Below, one piece after another: positions 55,945 to 64,000 of a DNA stretch of 64,000 bases. The DNA is taken from assembly GCA_009738435.1 (NCBI GenBank), contig CP046522.1, forward strand, positions 3,317,249 through 3,381,248, in the 5' to 3' direction. Positions within the stretch are counted from its first letter, which is position 1. Every line of letters begins with the position of its first letter. Source of the stretch: Clostridium bovifaecis. Its GTDB lineage: Bacteria > Bacillota > Clostridia > Clostridiales > Clostridiaceae. The notes beneath the pieces were generated by a model. That model made no database searches, had not been told where the DNA came from, and was given only the letters and a program-made list of their open reading frames with translations. The translations under genes were made by a program, and so were the position numbers.

Positions 55945-56300
55945 TCTTTGGTTTTTTAGTACCCGACTGAATTTGTACTAAAAATTTCTTTTTAGTTTTG
56001 TCAGCCTTTATCGGTAGTACTATACCGTGGGGCATCCGCCGAATCTTCGATACTCCCCATCCTCGTCAACTTAAGTGAGCCTCCAAATCTTTGATTTGGT
56101 TCAGGCGAACTTACTCAACTGATAAGTTGAGTTTCCTAAAGCCTTTTACCTTCGATTTGGCTTAGGTGAACTTACTCAACCATCAGGTTGAGTTTCCTTG
56201 CGAAATAATTCTTATCGGAAACTCATCTTCCCTTCGGTTACATGAGTAAGCGACCATCACCAAATCAAAGATTTGGGATGCCTGCTTAAGTTCTGGCGCT
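55945..56300 (-). ncRNA. glmS ribozyme with expanded P1
   Basis: Minus-strand transcript. The cleavage site A^GCGCCAGAAC lies at 56300/56299. P1 pairs AACTTAAG (56286-56293) with CTTAAGTT (56068-56075). The core then follows: GTTGACGAGGATGGGGAG, TATCGAAGATTCGGCGGATG, CCCCACGGTATAGTACTACC, AAAGGCTGACAAAAC and a terminal P4-like hairpin. Self-cleavage is triggered by glucosamine-6-phosphate. P1 is interrupted by about 210 nt, whereas usual P1 loops are short. Confidence 0.95.
56093..56198. repeat. Tandem repeat within the ribozyme P1 insertion
   Basis: Two copies of about 44 bp, 61 bp apart (56093-56136 and 56154-56198), share GATTTGG, GAACTTACTCAAC and GTTGAGTTTCC. Each folds into an AACTCAAC...GTTGAGTT hairpin. 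A related sequence (GAGTAAGCG...CACCAAATCA) occurs at 56244-56270 and again downstream of the ribozyme at about 55832-55890. Confidence 0.8.
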
Positions 56301-56591
56301 TTTATTTAATTAAAAACTACTCCCCTCCTTCACTTATAATAAAAACCAATTATTCCTTAAAATTCATTTTGGTATCACAAGCTTCCTTTACATTATATTT
56401 TACATTATATTATACGTCAATAACTATAAAATGGCATCAAGAATATTCAATGTACTTCCATTCATACTAGAAAGAAACCTCTACAAACTCTTTTATCAGG
56501 AAACGAAAAGTGGAAAATTAGCAATGTATATTCCTCCATTGTCCGTTTTCCACTTTCAACTTTCCACTAAGAATTTTACTTCGTAAAATTC
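56301..56591. other. Gene-free gap between glmM and the ribozyme
   Basis: Holds the glmS promoter region (no clear -10/-35 pair assigned). A hairpin AGTGGAAAA ... TTTTCCACT (about 56508-56554) and the glmM terminator are the visible features. Confidence 0.4.
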
Positions 56592-56593
56592 TT
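56569..56593 (-). terminator. glmM terminator
   Basis: AAGAATTTTAC-ttc-GTAAAATTCTT perfect stem that overlaps the glmM stop. Confidence 0.7.
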
Positions 56594-57941
56594 ATATGTT
56601 TGATTTCTCTTCAATTTTCTTTGCAAGAGCATGTGCTATTCTATCAAGTTCTGCTTGATCTTCTCCTTCAAGCATTACTCTTACTAATGGTTCTGTTCCA
56701 GAAGGTCTTATCAAGACTCTTCCGCAGCCCTCAAATTTCTCTTCTATCTTCTTTATTTCTGCTACTATTTCAGCATCTTTTTCATGTATATCTTTCATAT
56801 CATTAGGCACCTTTGCATTTACTAAAACTTGCGGAAGCTTTGTTAACATTGATGCAAGCTCTGATAATTTTTTTCCGCTTTCCTTAACTGTCGCTGCTAC
56901 TTGAAGTCCTGTTACAAGACCATCACCAGTAGTATTATAATCTAAAAATATTATATGCCCAGATTGCTCTCCACCTAAAACATATCCTTCTTTAATCATT
57001 TCTTCAAGAACATACCTATCTCCAACCTTAGTTTTTATAGATAATACTCCTTCTTTTTTTAGAGCTATATCAAGTCCTAAATTAGCCATTACCGTTGTAA
57101 CTATCATGTCGCCTTTAAGTTTGCCTTGTTCCTTTAAATGCTTCCCACAAATAGCAAGTATAAAATCTCCATCTATAAGGTTTCCTTTTTCATCAACTGC
57201 AAGACATCTATCTGCATCTCCATCAAAAGCAAGTCCTAAATCACAATTCTTTTTAACAACATAATCCATTAATTCTTCTGGATGAGTTGAACCACAATTT
57301 TTATTTATGTTTACTCCATCCGGATCATTGTTTATGACTACGACTTCAGCACCTAACTCTCTAAAAGTTTCAACAGCAGCTTCATATGCAGCTCCATTTG
57401 CACAGTCTAATGCTACCTTAAGTCCCTTTAGGTCTACGTCTATAGTATTTTTTGCAAATTTAACATAATCCTCTAAAGCTAATTCTTCTATGATTTTTCT
57501 TCCAAGGTTAGCACCAGTTGGACTTGGTACTCCTTCAAAATTATTTTCTATTATGCTTTGTATTTTATCTTCCAATTCATCACTTAGTTTATATCCGTTT
57601 CCATTGAAAAACTTAATTCCATTATACTCAACTGGATTATGAGATGCTGAAATTACAACTCCTGCATCTGCTTTATATTTTCTTGTAAGATACGCTATAG
57701 CAGGTGTAGGTACAACCCCTACACAGATTGCCTCTGCTCCAACTGAAAGAATACCTGAAACTAAGGCAGCTTCTAACATATCTCCTGATATTCTTGTATC
57801 CATTCCAACTAATATTTTAGGTTTATGAGTTCCTTCGGTTAATACGAAGGCTCCTGCTCTTCCTAGCTTATATGCAAGTTCAACTGTTAGCTCTTCGTTT
57901 GCAATTCCTCTTACTCCATCTGTTCCAAACAATCTACTCAT
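56592..57941 (-). CDS. glmM: Phosphoglucosamine mutase
   Basis: 449 residues from ATG 57941 (AGAGGTAG site; upstream in-frame ATG lacks one). Phosphoserine loop [17 protein letters not shown], metal loop [13 protein letters not shown], sugar loop GGEQSGHII and C-terminal phosphate site [13 protein letters not shown]. Converts glucosamine-6-P to glucosamine-1-P, next step after GlmS, and lies directly upstream of it. Confidence 0.98.
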   Translation of the reverse strand: MSRLFGTDGVRGIANEELTVELAYKLGRAGAFVLTEGTHKPKILVGMDTRISGDMLEAALVSGILSVGAEAICVGVVPTPAIAYLTRKYKADAGVVISASHNPVEYNGIKFFNGNGYKLSDELEDKIQSIIENNFEGVPSPTGANLGRKIIEELALEDYVKFAKNTIDVDLKGLKVALDCANGAAYEAAVETFRELGAEVVVINNDPDGVNINKNCGSTHPEELMDYVVKKNCDLGLAFDGDADRCLAVDEKGNLIDGDFILAICGKHLKEQGKLKGDMIVTTVMANLGLDIALKKEGVLSIKTKVGDRYVLEEMIKEGYVLGGEQSGHIIFLDYNTTGDGLVTGLQVAATVKESGKKLSELASMLTKLPQVLVNAKVPNDMKDIHEKDAEIVAEIKKIEEKFEGCGRVLIRPSGTEPLVRVMLEGEDQAELDRIAHALAKKIEEKSNI

Positions 57942-58030
57942 ACTGCTACCTCTCTTCACACGTTTTTATACATTCTAAATAATTATATTACATATTTTAT
58001 ATTATAACAATATGAGTATATTTGCCAATA

Positions 58031-58282
58031 CTATAGTCTTATTCTCACCTTTGTACCATCATTTGATTCAACATTAACTATGTCCATTCCCTTGTATTGC
58101 TTAAGTATTTCTACTGCCTTATCTACTTCGTTAAAGTCCATGGATTCAACATATTTTATATATTCTCTGGGGGTATGCTTTATTATACTATTCTTTATTG
58201 CGGCTTTGCTCATTAATCTTAAAATCCAAGTTGGTACTGGAAGCACCATTCTTAATCTTTTATGCTGCAGATATACTTTCAT
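58031..58282 (-). CDS. Small protein of the DUF2089 cluster
   Basis: 83 residues, basic N-terminus with KRLRMVLPVPTWILRLMSKA and acidic C-terminus. Ten bp after the next gene. Unrecognised. Confidence 0.6.
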   Translation of the reverse strand: MKVYLQHKRLRMVLPVPTWILRLMSKAAIKNSIIKHTPREYIKYVESMDFNEVDKAVEILKQYKGMDIVNVESNDGTKVRIRL

Positions 58283-58291
58283 AAATTTATC

Positions 58292-58681
58292 TTATTCTAT
58301 AGCAATCTCTACGATATCCCCGTTAGCACTTTTTATATCTACTATCTTTCCATCAATTCCATTTTCAATAGCATCTGCTATCATATCCATATGAATATCC
58401 ATGCCTTCTGTGCCATTCATACTTATTCCTGGAATCCTTCCAGTTGCACTTAGTATAGCCTTTACAAATTTAATAGGCAGTTTTATATCTACGTTATCAC
58501 CTTTTATGGATCTTACTTTTATTTTTAGCATTTTTTCTAAATTAGAAACCTTATTTAATGTGATAGTAGAAGGTTCTTCTTTTTCTCTTTCTTTAATTGC
58601 AGAAATAAGCTCTGCTGCTTTATCAGAATCTATCTTCCCCTCTTCCATCATCTTTAGAATTCTTGAAACATCTTCTTTCAT
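58292..58681 (-). CDS. SHOCT/YvlB-like domain protein
   Basis: 129 residues from ATG 58681 (GGGAGGAT site). N-terminal short helix pair (ILKMMEEGKIDSDKAAELIS, SHOCT-like) and a C-terminal beta-rich repeat (IKVRSIKGDNVDIKLPIKFV, MDIHMDMIADAIENGIDGKI) related to the YvlB/anti-sigma-like family. Likely partner of the regulator upstream. Confidence 0.6.
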   Translation of the reverse strand: MKEDVSRILKMMEEGKIDSDKAAELISAIKEREKEEPSTITLNKVSNLEKMLKIKVRSIKGDNVDIKLPIKFVKAILSATGRIPGISMNGTEGMDIHMDMIADAIENGIDGKIVDIKSANGDIVEIAIE

Positions 58682-58746
58682 TTTTATATCCTCCCTATTA
58701 TTTAATTTAATATTAATTTTAGACTTCACACAACTGTGTAACCTCC

Positions 58747-59124
58747 TTATTCTAAGAGTTCTCCCTCCTTAATAGCTTTTAGTGCTGCTTCTGGAGATAT
58801 CTCTCCTTTTTCTAACATATCTAATACCTCCTTATTGCTGATTTTGGGTTTCTTATTTAATGAATAGCCTAGTGCTAAAATTACATCATCCAACTTTGAC
58901 CTTACGGTAGGATATGATATACCCATCTCTTTCTCAACATCTTTGATATTTCCTCTGGATCTTAAGAAAACTTCAACAAATTCTAATTGTTCAGCGCTAA
59001 GATATGCAAATTTAGAAAGTTCAAATTCATTTTCTATAATGGTGTTACAACAACTGCATCTAAGTTTTGTTACTTTTAATTTTGAATTACATACAGGACA
59101 TTTTGTTAAAATCTTGTATCCCAT
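58747..59124 (-). CDS. DUF2089 regulator with zinc ribbon
   Basis: 125 residues from ATG 59124 (GAGAGGTG site). Zinc ribbon CPVCNSKLKVTKLRCSCC, then a helix-turn-helix (GNIKDVEKEMGISYPTVRSK) and a short C-terminal SHOCT-like helix (LDMLEKGEISPEAALKAIKE) matching that of the next gene. Leads a three-gene operon. Confidence 0.85.
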   Translation of the reverse strand: MGYKILTKCPVCNSKLKVTKLRCSCCNTIIENEFELSKFAYLSAEQLEFVEVFLRSRGNIKDVEKEMGISYPTVRSKLDDVILALGYSLNKKPKISNKEVLDMLEKGEISPEAALKAIKEGELLE

Positions 59125-59149
59125 TCTAAACACCTCTCTTATTTATTTT

Positions 59150-60309
59150 TTAAATTGTTTTAATTTCATCATTGGAAGCCATTTTTACTGTCAATATTAT
59201 CATTGCAATCCCTGACAGTATAGGTAATATATAAACAGGAATCTTTTCTATAAGTAACCCTGACAGTATCAAGCCAATAGGACTAATGCCTATGCATAAG
59301 GTTTCTAGGAGACCAAATATTCTCCCTCTTATATTGTCTGGAGTTTCTCTTTGTATAATAATGGACATAGGTATATTTGCTGAAACAACTGCTACTCCAC
59401 CTATAAGTAAACAAATTATATAATATACAAAATAAGTTGAGTTATTGAATATCATCAGTTTAGGTATAATAGGTATTCCTATAAAAATAGTAGATATGCC
59501 TAAAAGCATAATTCCTATAATTAAAGAGTTATATTTTTCTCCTTCTCTTTAAATAATGATATAGTAATAGAACCCAGCAGCATACCTAAGGGGAGCATAG
59601 CCTCTAATACTCCAAATTTTGTTGAAGACATCTTTATAACATCATTTATTATATAAGGGTACGGTACTGAAATTCCTAAGGATACAAAAAAGTTTATAAA
59701 TATAGCAAACCCAAACATGATAGATAGCACATTTTTGCCTTTTATAAATCTTAATCCTTCATTTAATTCCTTAATAAAGGCTCTAGTCTCTCTCATGGGC
59801 TGTTTGTTATAATTTCTTTGATCTTTGTTGTCTTTTTTATTCAAGTTGAAATCAATAAATATTTCTGAGACACCTGATACTATGAAAGATGAAGCATTTA
59901 TTATTAAAAATAATTTTATATCTATAAAAGCGAAAACAAGTCCACCTAAGAAGGGCCCTAAGATTTGAGCCATAGATGATACTGCATGGTTCAGCGAATT
60001 CGTCTTAACTAAGTTATCGTTATCCACTATATTAGGTATCGATGCACCCATTGGTATATCAAAAAAGGTATTACAAGTATTTAGTAGTAAATTAGCTATA
60101 TAAATGTATCTTACCTCTAGCCCCTCTATAACAGCTACACCAACAAGTCCAAAAACAATTATTCCGCTTACTAAATCCATTAAAACCAAAAGCTTTTTTC
60201 TATCCACTCTATCAGATACAACTCCAGCTACAGGGCCTAGTATTATTCTTGGTATCATTCCAAAAACTAAGGTCATAGTGCAATTCCATTTTATTTCCAT
60301 CCAAATCAT
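59150..60309 (-). pseudogene. MFS transporter, truncated and frameshifted
   Basis: 59521-60309 carries helices 2-7 (FGMIPRIILGPVAGVVSDRV, then DRKKLLVLMD) and lacks the first helix. 59150-59509 in another frame carries helices 8-12 (TPDNIRGRIFGLLETL). The frames meet near 59515. Two lesions make it inactive. Resembles macrolide-type/MFS drug exporters. Confidence 0.8.
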
Positions 60310-60501
60310 TAATTCAGTTTTTTACATTTATATCCTGTACATCCATGTTTATATTATAAAACTATATATTAAAATATTCAACACATATATTAAGTATTTT
60401 AATGTTTATGTTGAATATTTTAATATATTTTTATTTAAAACTTAAAATATTAAATACATTTTTGCATTTTTCTGATTTATTGATTCAAAAATAACTATAA
60501 A

Positions 60502-60541
60502 TAAAAAAACCATAAATATACGACCTCTCCCATATTTATGG
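60502..60541 (-). terminator. iadA terminator
   Basis: CCATAAATAT / ATATTTATGG stem followed by seven T on the minus strand, about 90 bp after iadA. Confidence 0.7.
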
Positions 60542-60632
60542 CACTTTACAGCATCTAAACTTTTGTTATATTTCAAAGTTCTTTATGCTTAAGTTATATT
60601 AAAATTTTTAGTTTCTACTTTAAATTTCTTTT

Positions 60633-61775
60633 CTAAATTCTAACATATAGAATCTGTCCATTAGCAATAACCTTGTCAATACTTAAGTCTTCTTTTCTAA
60701 CTATAATTATGTCACCGTCATTTCCAACTTTAACTCTTCCTTTATGGGAAAGCTTTAAAGCATCTGCTGTATTAGAAGTTATTACCTTAATAGCCGTTTC
60801 AATCTCTATGCCCTCCTCAAATATAGCCTCTCGTACTTCACTATACAGAGAGCTTACCTTTCCTACTCCACTCCCTATGCACTCACCCTTTTCATTAAAT
60901 ATAGGAAGACTGCCTTGAGCATCTGAAGAAAAGGTTATATTTTCAATATTTATCCCATTATATAAAAGCCTTTTTAATCCCTTACTGCATTTTACTTCTC
61001 CCTCCTCTAAAAACTTAGAAGTAGTGCTTGTAGTTAGATCTATTCTGCCTCCTAATTTTGCAAATTCTATTCCCTCTTTAAATAGTTCTTCGTTTCGATT
61101 TATATGAGTTGGGAGAAACTGAGTTATAGGTATTTCTGTTTTTTCTACGACTGTTCTCAAATATTTTAGCTTATTCTTCCCGTCACCTAGATGTATATTT
61201 ACTATTCCTGCTTTGCCAGCTAGAATTCCTCCTCTTCTAGCCTCAGACACTACCTCAATGAACTTTTCAACGCTAGGCTGAGAACCCCTATGATCTGATA
61301 AAGCTACCTCTCCCAATCCTATTATCTTGTCAATAAGCATTATATCCTCTTCTATAGTATTCATTAGAGCTTTAGGAGGAATTTTATATGAACCCGTATA
61401 AATATATGTACTTATACCCTCTTCTTCAAGTGACTTTGCCTTTGCAAGCAATCCTTTCATGTCTCTTGTTATTCCATCTGTTCCAATACAACCAACCACA
61501 GTTGTAACTCCACCTTCAATTATATCCTCTATTTTTATTTCAGAAGTTCGAGTTTTAAACCCTCCTTCTCCCCCGCCTCCTAAAATATGAACATGAGAGT
61601 CTATAAATCCTGGAAACACTAACTTATCTGATGCATCTATGAATTCTATAGGCAAATTTTTTTCTGAAAGTTGAATTTTATCCCCAATGTATTCAATTTT
61701 ATTTCCACATATCAACAAATCTTTTTTACCTATGTATTCAGGAGAATAAATTTCTCCGTTTTTAATCAAAATCAT
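60633..61775 (-). CDS. iadA: Beta-aspartyl (isoaspartyl) dipeptidase
   Basis: 380 residues of the amidohydrolase superfamily. Metal ligands are seen in SHVHILGGGGEGGF (HxH), TSHRG-like DHRGSQPS region, VNIHLGDG and FLPTHINR; the last active-site Asp is in FSSDAQGSLP. Hydrolyses L-isoAsp dipeptides from damaged proteins. Next to an AEC transporter, transcribed apart. Confidence 0.92.
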   Translation of the reverse strand: MILIKNGEIYSPEYIGKKDLLICGNKIEYIGDKIQLSEKNLPIEFIDASDKLVFPGFIDSHVHILGGGGEGGFKTRTSEIKIEDIIEGGVTTVVGCIGTDGITRDMKGLLAKAKSLEEEGISTYIYTGSYKIPPKALMNTIEEDIMLIDKIIGLGEVALSDHRGSQPSVEKFIEVVSEARRGGILAGKAGIVNIHLGDGKNKLKYLRTVVEKTEIPITQFLPTHINRNEELFKEGIEFAKLGGRIDLTTSTTSKFLEEGEVKCSKGLKRLLYNGINIENITFSSDAQGSLPIFNEKGECIGSGVGKVSSLYSEVREAIFEEGIEIETAIKVITSNTADALKLSHKGRVKVGNDGDIIIVRKEDLSIDKVIANGQILYVRI

Positions 61776-62102
61776 AATAACTGATTCCCCACCTTTGTAT
61801 ATAAAATAAATTTACATTTACTCCTTAAATTATAATGATATATTTTTATTCTAGATTTAACAACTAGATTTTATATATTAGTAATTATAATTTAATACTA
61901 ACTAACTTGTATAAATAAGGAATGCATATAGCAATATTGTTATTTTAATATTATAATATAGTGAACAAAACTATATTTATGTGTTAAAGTATACATATCT
62001 CATAAAACTAACTTTATTTGGGTTGCGCACTGATATTGTATAGATATATTAACTTTCTATCAATTTTAAATTTCTATGTATTATAAAGGGGGCAATAGAT
62101 TT
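61776..62102. other. Gene-free stretch between divergent iadA and AEC genes
   Basis: AT-rich divergent promoter region. No other structure seen. Confidence 0.4.
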
Positions 62103-63035
62103 ATGATTCTAGCTGTACAAAGTATTTTAAGTATGAGTATAATAATAATTCTTGGTTACATATTAACCTCTAAGAACTGGTTCACAGAAACTACCTCTGA
62201 CACTCTTGTAAAATTAGTAACGCAAGTATCTCTACCGGTTCTAATGTTAAACAATATAGTTAGTAATTTTGATAAGGGAAAGCTTTTAAATTCATTTAGT
62301 GGACTTGTAGTACCTTTCAGCTCAATAGCATTATGTTACATAATATCTATAGCAATATCAAAAATTATAAAAGTAGAAAAAAAGCATTTAGGTCTATTCA
62401 AATCTATGTTTTTTAATTCTAACACAATATTCATGGGACTGCCCATAAATATCGCTTTATTCGGCGAAAAAAGTGTTCCTTATGTGTTACTCTATTACAT
62501 AGCAAATACAACATTTTTTTGGACAATAGGTGTATATGAAATAAGTAAGGATGGTACTACATCAAAAGAAAGTTTATTTTCAAAAGAAACCCTAAAGAAG
62601 GTAGTGTCTGCTCCTCTTATAGGGTACATTGTAGGTGTGGTTCTTGTTATTCTAAACATAAAATTACCTAAGTTTATGATAGATACCTTCGCGTATTTAG
62701 GGAGTCTAGCAACTCCTATTGCAATGATTTTTATAGGAATAACCATACATTCTATAAAATTAAAAGATATCAAATTTGATAGACATGCTATATTTATCCT
62801 TTTAGGAAGATTTTTCATATCTCCTGTATTGGTAATATTACTATCATATATTTTCCCAATACCTAGTCTTATGAGAAATGTTTTTATAATACAAGCTGCT
62901 ATGCCTGTAATGACTAATACTGCTATCATTGCTAAATCCTACGAAGCTGACCATGAATACGCAGCAATAATGATAGCACTAACAACAATTGCTACACTTT
63001 TTGTTGTTCCAATTTATGCAGCAATCATGCATTAA
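62103..63035 (+). CDS. AEC (auxin efflux carrier) family transporter
   Basis: 310 residues from ATG 62103 (AAGGGGG site). Ten membrane helices in two halves (AVQSILSMSIIIILGYILTS; PVLMLNNIVSNF; FNSNTIFMGLPI; later LATPIAMIFIGITIHSIKLK). The family exports or takes up dicarboxylates and amino-acid-like anions. Substrate unknown. Confidence 0.92.
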   Translation: MILAVQSILSMSIIIILGYILTSKNWFTETTSDTLVKLVTQVSLPVLMLNNIVSNFDKGKLLNSFSGLVVPFSSIALCYIISIAISKIIKVEKKHLGLFKSMFFNSNTIFMGLPINIALFGEKSVPYVLLYYIANTTFFWTIGVYEISKDGTTSKESLFSKETLKKVVSAPLIGYIVGVVLVILNIKLPKFMIDTFAYLGSLATPIAMIFIGITIHSIKLKDIKFDRHAIFILLGRFFISPVLVILLSYIFPIPSLMRNVFIIQAAMPVMTNTAIIAKSYEADHEYAAIMIALTTIATLFVVPIYAAIMH

Positions 63036-63064
63036 GAAAATTACAAAGTAATATTACAAGTGAA

Positions 63065-63111
63065 AAGTGGAAAGTGAAGGAACAAAATATCCTTTACTTT
63101 CCACTTGTTTC
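63065..63111. terminator. Terminator between convergent genes
   Basis: AAGTGGAAAGT ... ACTTTCCACTT 11-bp stem, T-run after. Confidence 0.8.
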
Positions 63112-63170
63112 TCTAACCTTTAACTTTGTGCCTAATAACTTAGTCTCTATCTCTAGCTTACAGGAGATTA

Positions 63171-63707
63171 CTATACACTCTCTCCATACTCAGCTCCCTT
63201 TTCTATCGCCTGTTTATTTATTTCAAAAAAACTTTCCTTGCCATGTTTTTTTAACGCCTCTAATACTACATCTATACTTACAATACCTGTTCTTTTAATT
63301 AGAGCTCCTAAAAGAATCATATTTGCTATCTTTTTATCTCCTATCTTTTCTCCTTCAATTTGAGCCGGTATACTTATTACCTCAATATCTTTTCTTTTAG
63401 GTATCCTATTTACAAGGTCACTATCAATTACTAGAAGCCCTCCCACCTTTAATATTGGCTCAAACTTATCTAAGGAAGGCCTATTCATAACTACTACTGC
63501 AGATGGCTTTGTAATAACAGGTGAACCTACTAAATCATCAGATACTATTACAGAACAATTACAAGTCCCCCCTCTCATCTCTGGTCCATATGATGGAAGC
63601 CATGAAACATTCATATTGCAATCCATTCCTGCATAAGCTAAAAACTTACCCATGGATAAAATTCCTTGCCCTCCGAACCCTGCAAATATTACTTCTTGTA
63701 ATGACAT
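63171..63707 (-). CDS. 2-oxoacid:ferredoxin oxidoreductase, gamma subunit
   Basis: 178 residues from ATG 63707 (GGGGTGG site). Family start EVIFAGFGGQGILSMGKFLA, then SYGPEMRGGTCNCSVIVSD. This subunit binds CoA/2-oxoacid in the KorABCD/VorABC type oxidoreductases. Two bp after the beta-subunit gene stop, so same operon. Substrate (2-oxoglutarate or branched-chain) cannot be told. Confidence 0.93.
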   Translation of the reverse strand: MSLQEVIFAGFGGQGILSMGKFLAYAGMDCNMNVSWLPSYGPEMRGGTCNCSVIVSDDLVGSPVITKPSAVVVMNRPSLDKFEPILKVGGLLVIDSDLVNRIPKRKDIEVISIPAQIEGEKIGDKKIANMILLGALIKRTGIVSIDVVLEALKKHGKESFFEINKQAIEKGAEYGESV

Positions 63708-63708
63708 C

Positions 63709-64000
63709 CTATTTTCCACCCCCAGTAGAATCTTTTTTAACTCCTAGAGAATAATATGGTATCATATTATTTCGAAGCCATTGCATTGCTTCTTGTGGAG
63801 AAAGTCCCCAGTTAGTAGGACAAATAGATAAAACTTCTATAATGGAAAACCCTCTACCCTCTATTTGATTTTGGAAGGCTTTCTTTATTGCTTTTTTAGC
63901 TTTAACTATATTAGGAACAGTATCTACAGATACTCTCTCTACGTAACAAGCCCCATCAAGAGTTGATAGCATTTCTGAAACTCTAATTGGAAATCCTGCC
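63709..64000 (-). CDS. 2-oxoacid:ferredoxin oxidoreductase, TPP-binding beta subunit (partial)
   Basis: C-terminal part, open to the window edge. Reads ...AGFPIRVSEMLSTLDGACYV, then ERVSV, IEVLSICPTNWGL and IPYYSLGVKK. This is the end of the thiamine-diphosphate subunit. The start lies past 64000. Confidence 0.92.
   Translation of the reverse strand, partial: AGFPIRVSEMLSTLDGACYVERVSVDTVPNIVKAKKAIKKAFQNQIEGRGFSIIEVLSICPTNWGLSPQEAMQWLRNNMIPYYSLGVKKDSTGGGK

Noticed and set aside
1..64000. CRISPR arrays or Cas genes (including CRISPR-associated Tn7-like elements)
   Set aside because: No regular spaced repeats and no cas-like protein seen. TnsD/TniQ is of the glmS-binding type.
1..64000. tRNA or rRNA genes
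   Set aside because: No cloverleaf or rRNA-like sequence was recognised on either strand.

Overview
The window is AT-rich DNA from a Firmicute of the class Clostridia, most likely a Clostridium. The evidence is the glmM-glmS pair with a glmS ribozyme, strong AGGAGG-type ribosome binding sites, cyclic di-GMP riboswitches and the clostridial gene content. It has three zones.

(1) 1-14.35 kb: a worn chromosomal flank. The left edge holds a probable phase-variable switch. A tyrosine recombinase gene (445-1005) lies inside a perfect 30-bp inverted repeat (278-307 / 1096-1125). An outward-facing extended -10 promoter (346-354, minus) sits just inside the left repeat. It points at a class I c-di-GMP riboswitch (170-247) with its own terminator (119-142), whose target gene is off the left edge. 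Next comes an arsenic detoxification cluster (marR, arsM, arsN1-like, with arsR and acr3 remnants). Then follow many single genes, several broken: rlmA-like, EamA, GNAT, DUF89, hxlR, an ISL3-family IS and a flavin reductase.

(2) 14.354-53.908 kb: a 39.6-kb Tn7-like genomic island at the glmS attachment site. tnsA-tnsB-tnsC-tnsD (25.9-19.4 kb) read toward the left end, as in Tn7. The right end stops 28 bp past the glmS stop codon. Both termini are the same 501-bp unit. Each unit carries a left end (three spaced TnsB-type sites) and a right end (three tandem 20-bp sites), so each is a complete mini-element. TnsA lacks the catalytic Asp and tnsD is frameshifted, so the island is probably no longer self-mobile. 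Cargo includes a Pycsar-like operon (nucleotide cyclase, unusual E2-like protein, frameshifted membrane effector) and a SieB-like membrane protein. It also includes a PAS-GGDEF cyclase under its own c-di-GMP riboswitch and a Type I restriction-modification locus that encloses a caspase-like protease and a two-helix membrane protein. A plasmid-derived block (ParM/ParR, CHC2-TOPRIM primase, SF2 helicase, sigma-like factor and many small unknowns) fills the right part.

(3) 53.9-64.0 kb: core chromosome. It holds glmS with a glmS ribozyme whose P1 stem carries a large repeat-bearing insertion, then glmM, a DUF2089 regulatory cluster, an MFS pseudogene, iadA, an AEC transporter, and the end of a 2-oxoacid:ferredoxin oxidoreductase operon.

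The most interesting systems are the recombinase-in-switch coupled to a c-di-GMP riboswitch, the paired mini-Tn7-like ends, the three-gene Pycsar-like operon, the caspase inside a Type I R-M locus, and the riboswitch-controlled GGDEF gene that lacks an inhibitory I-site.
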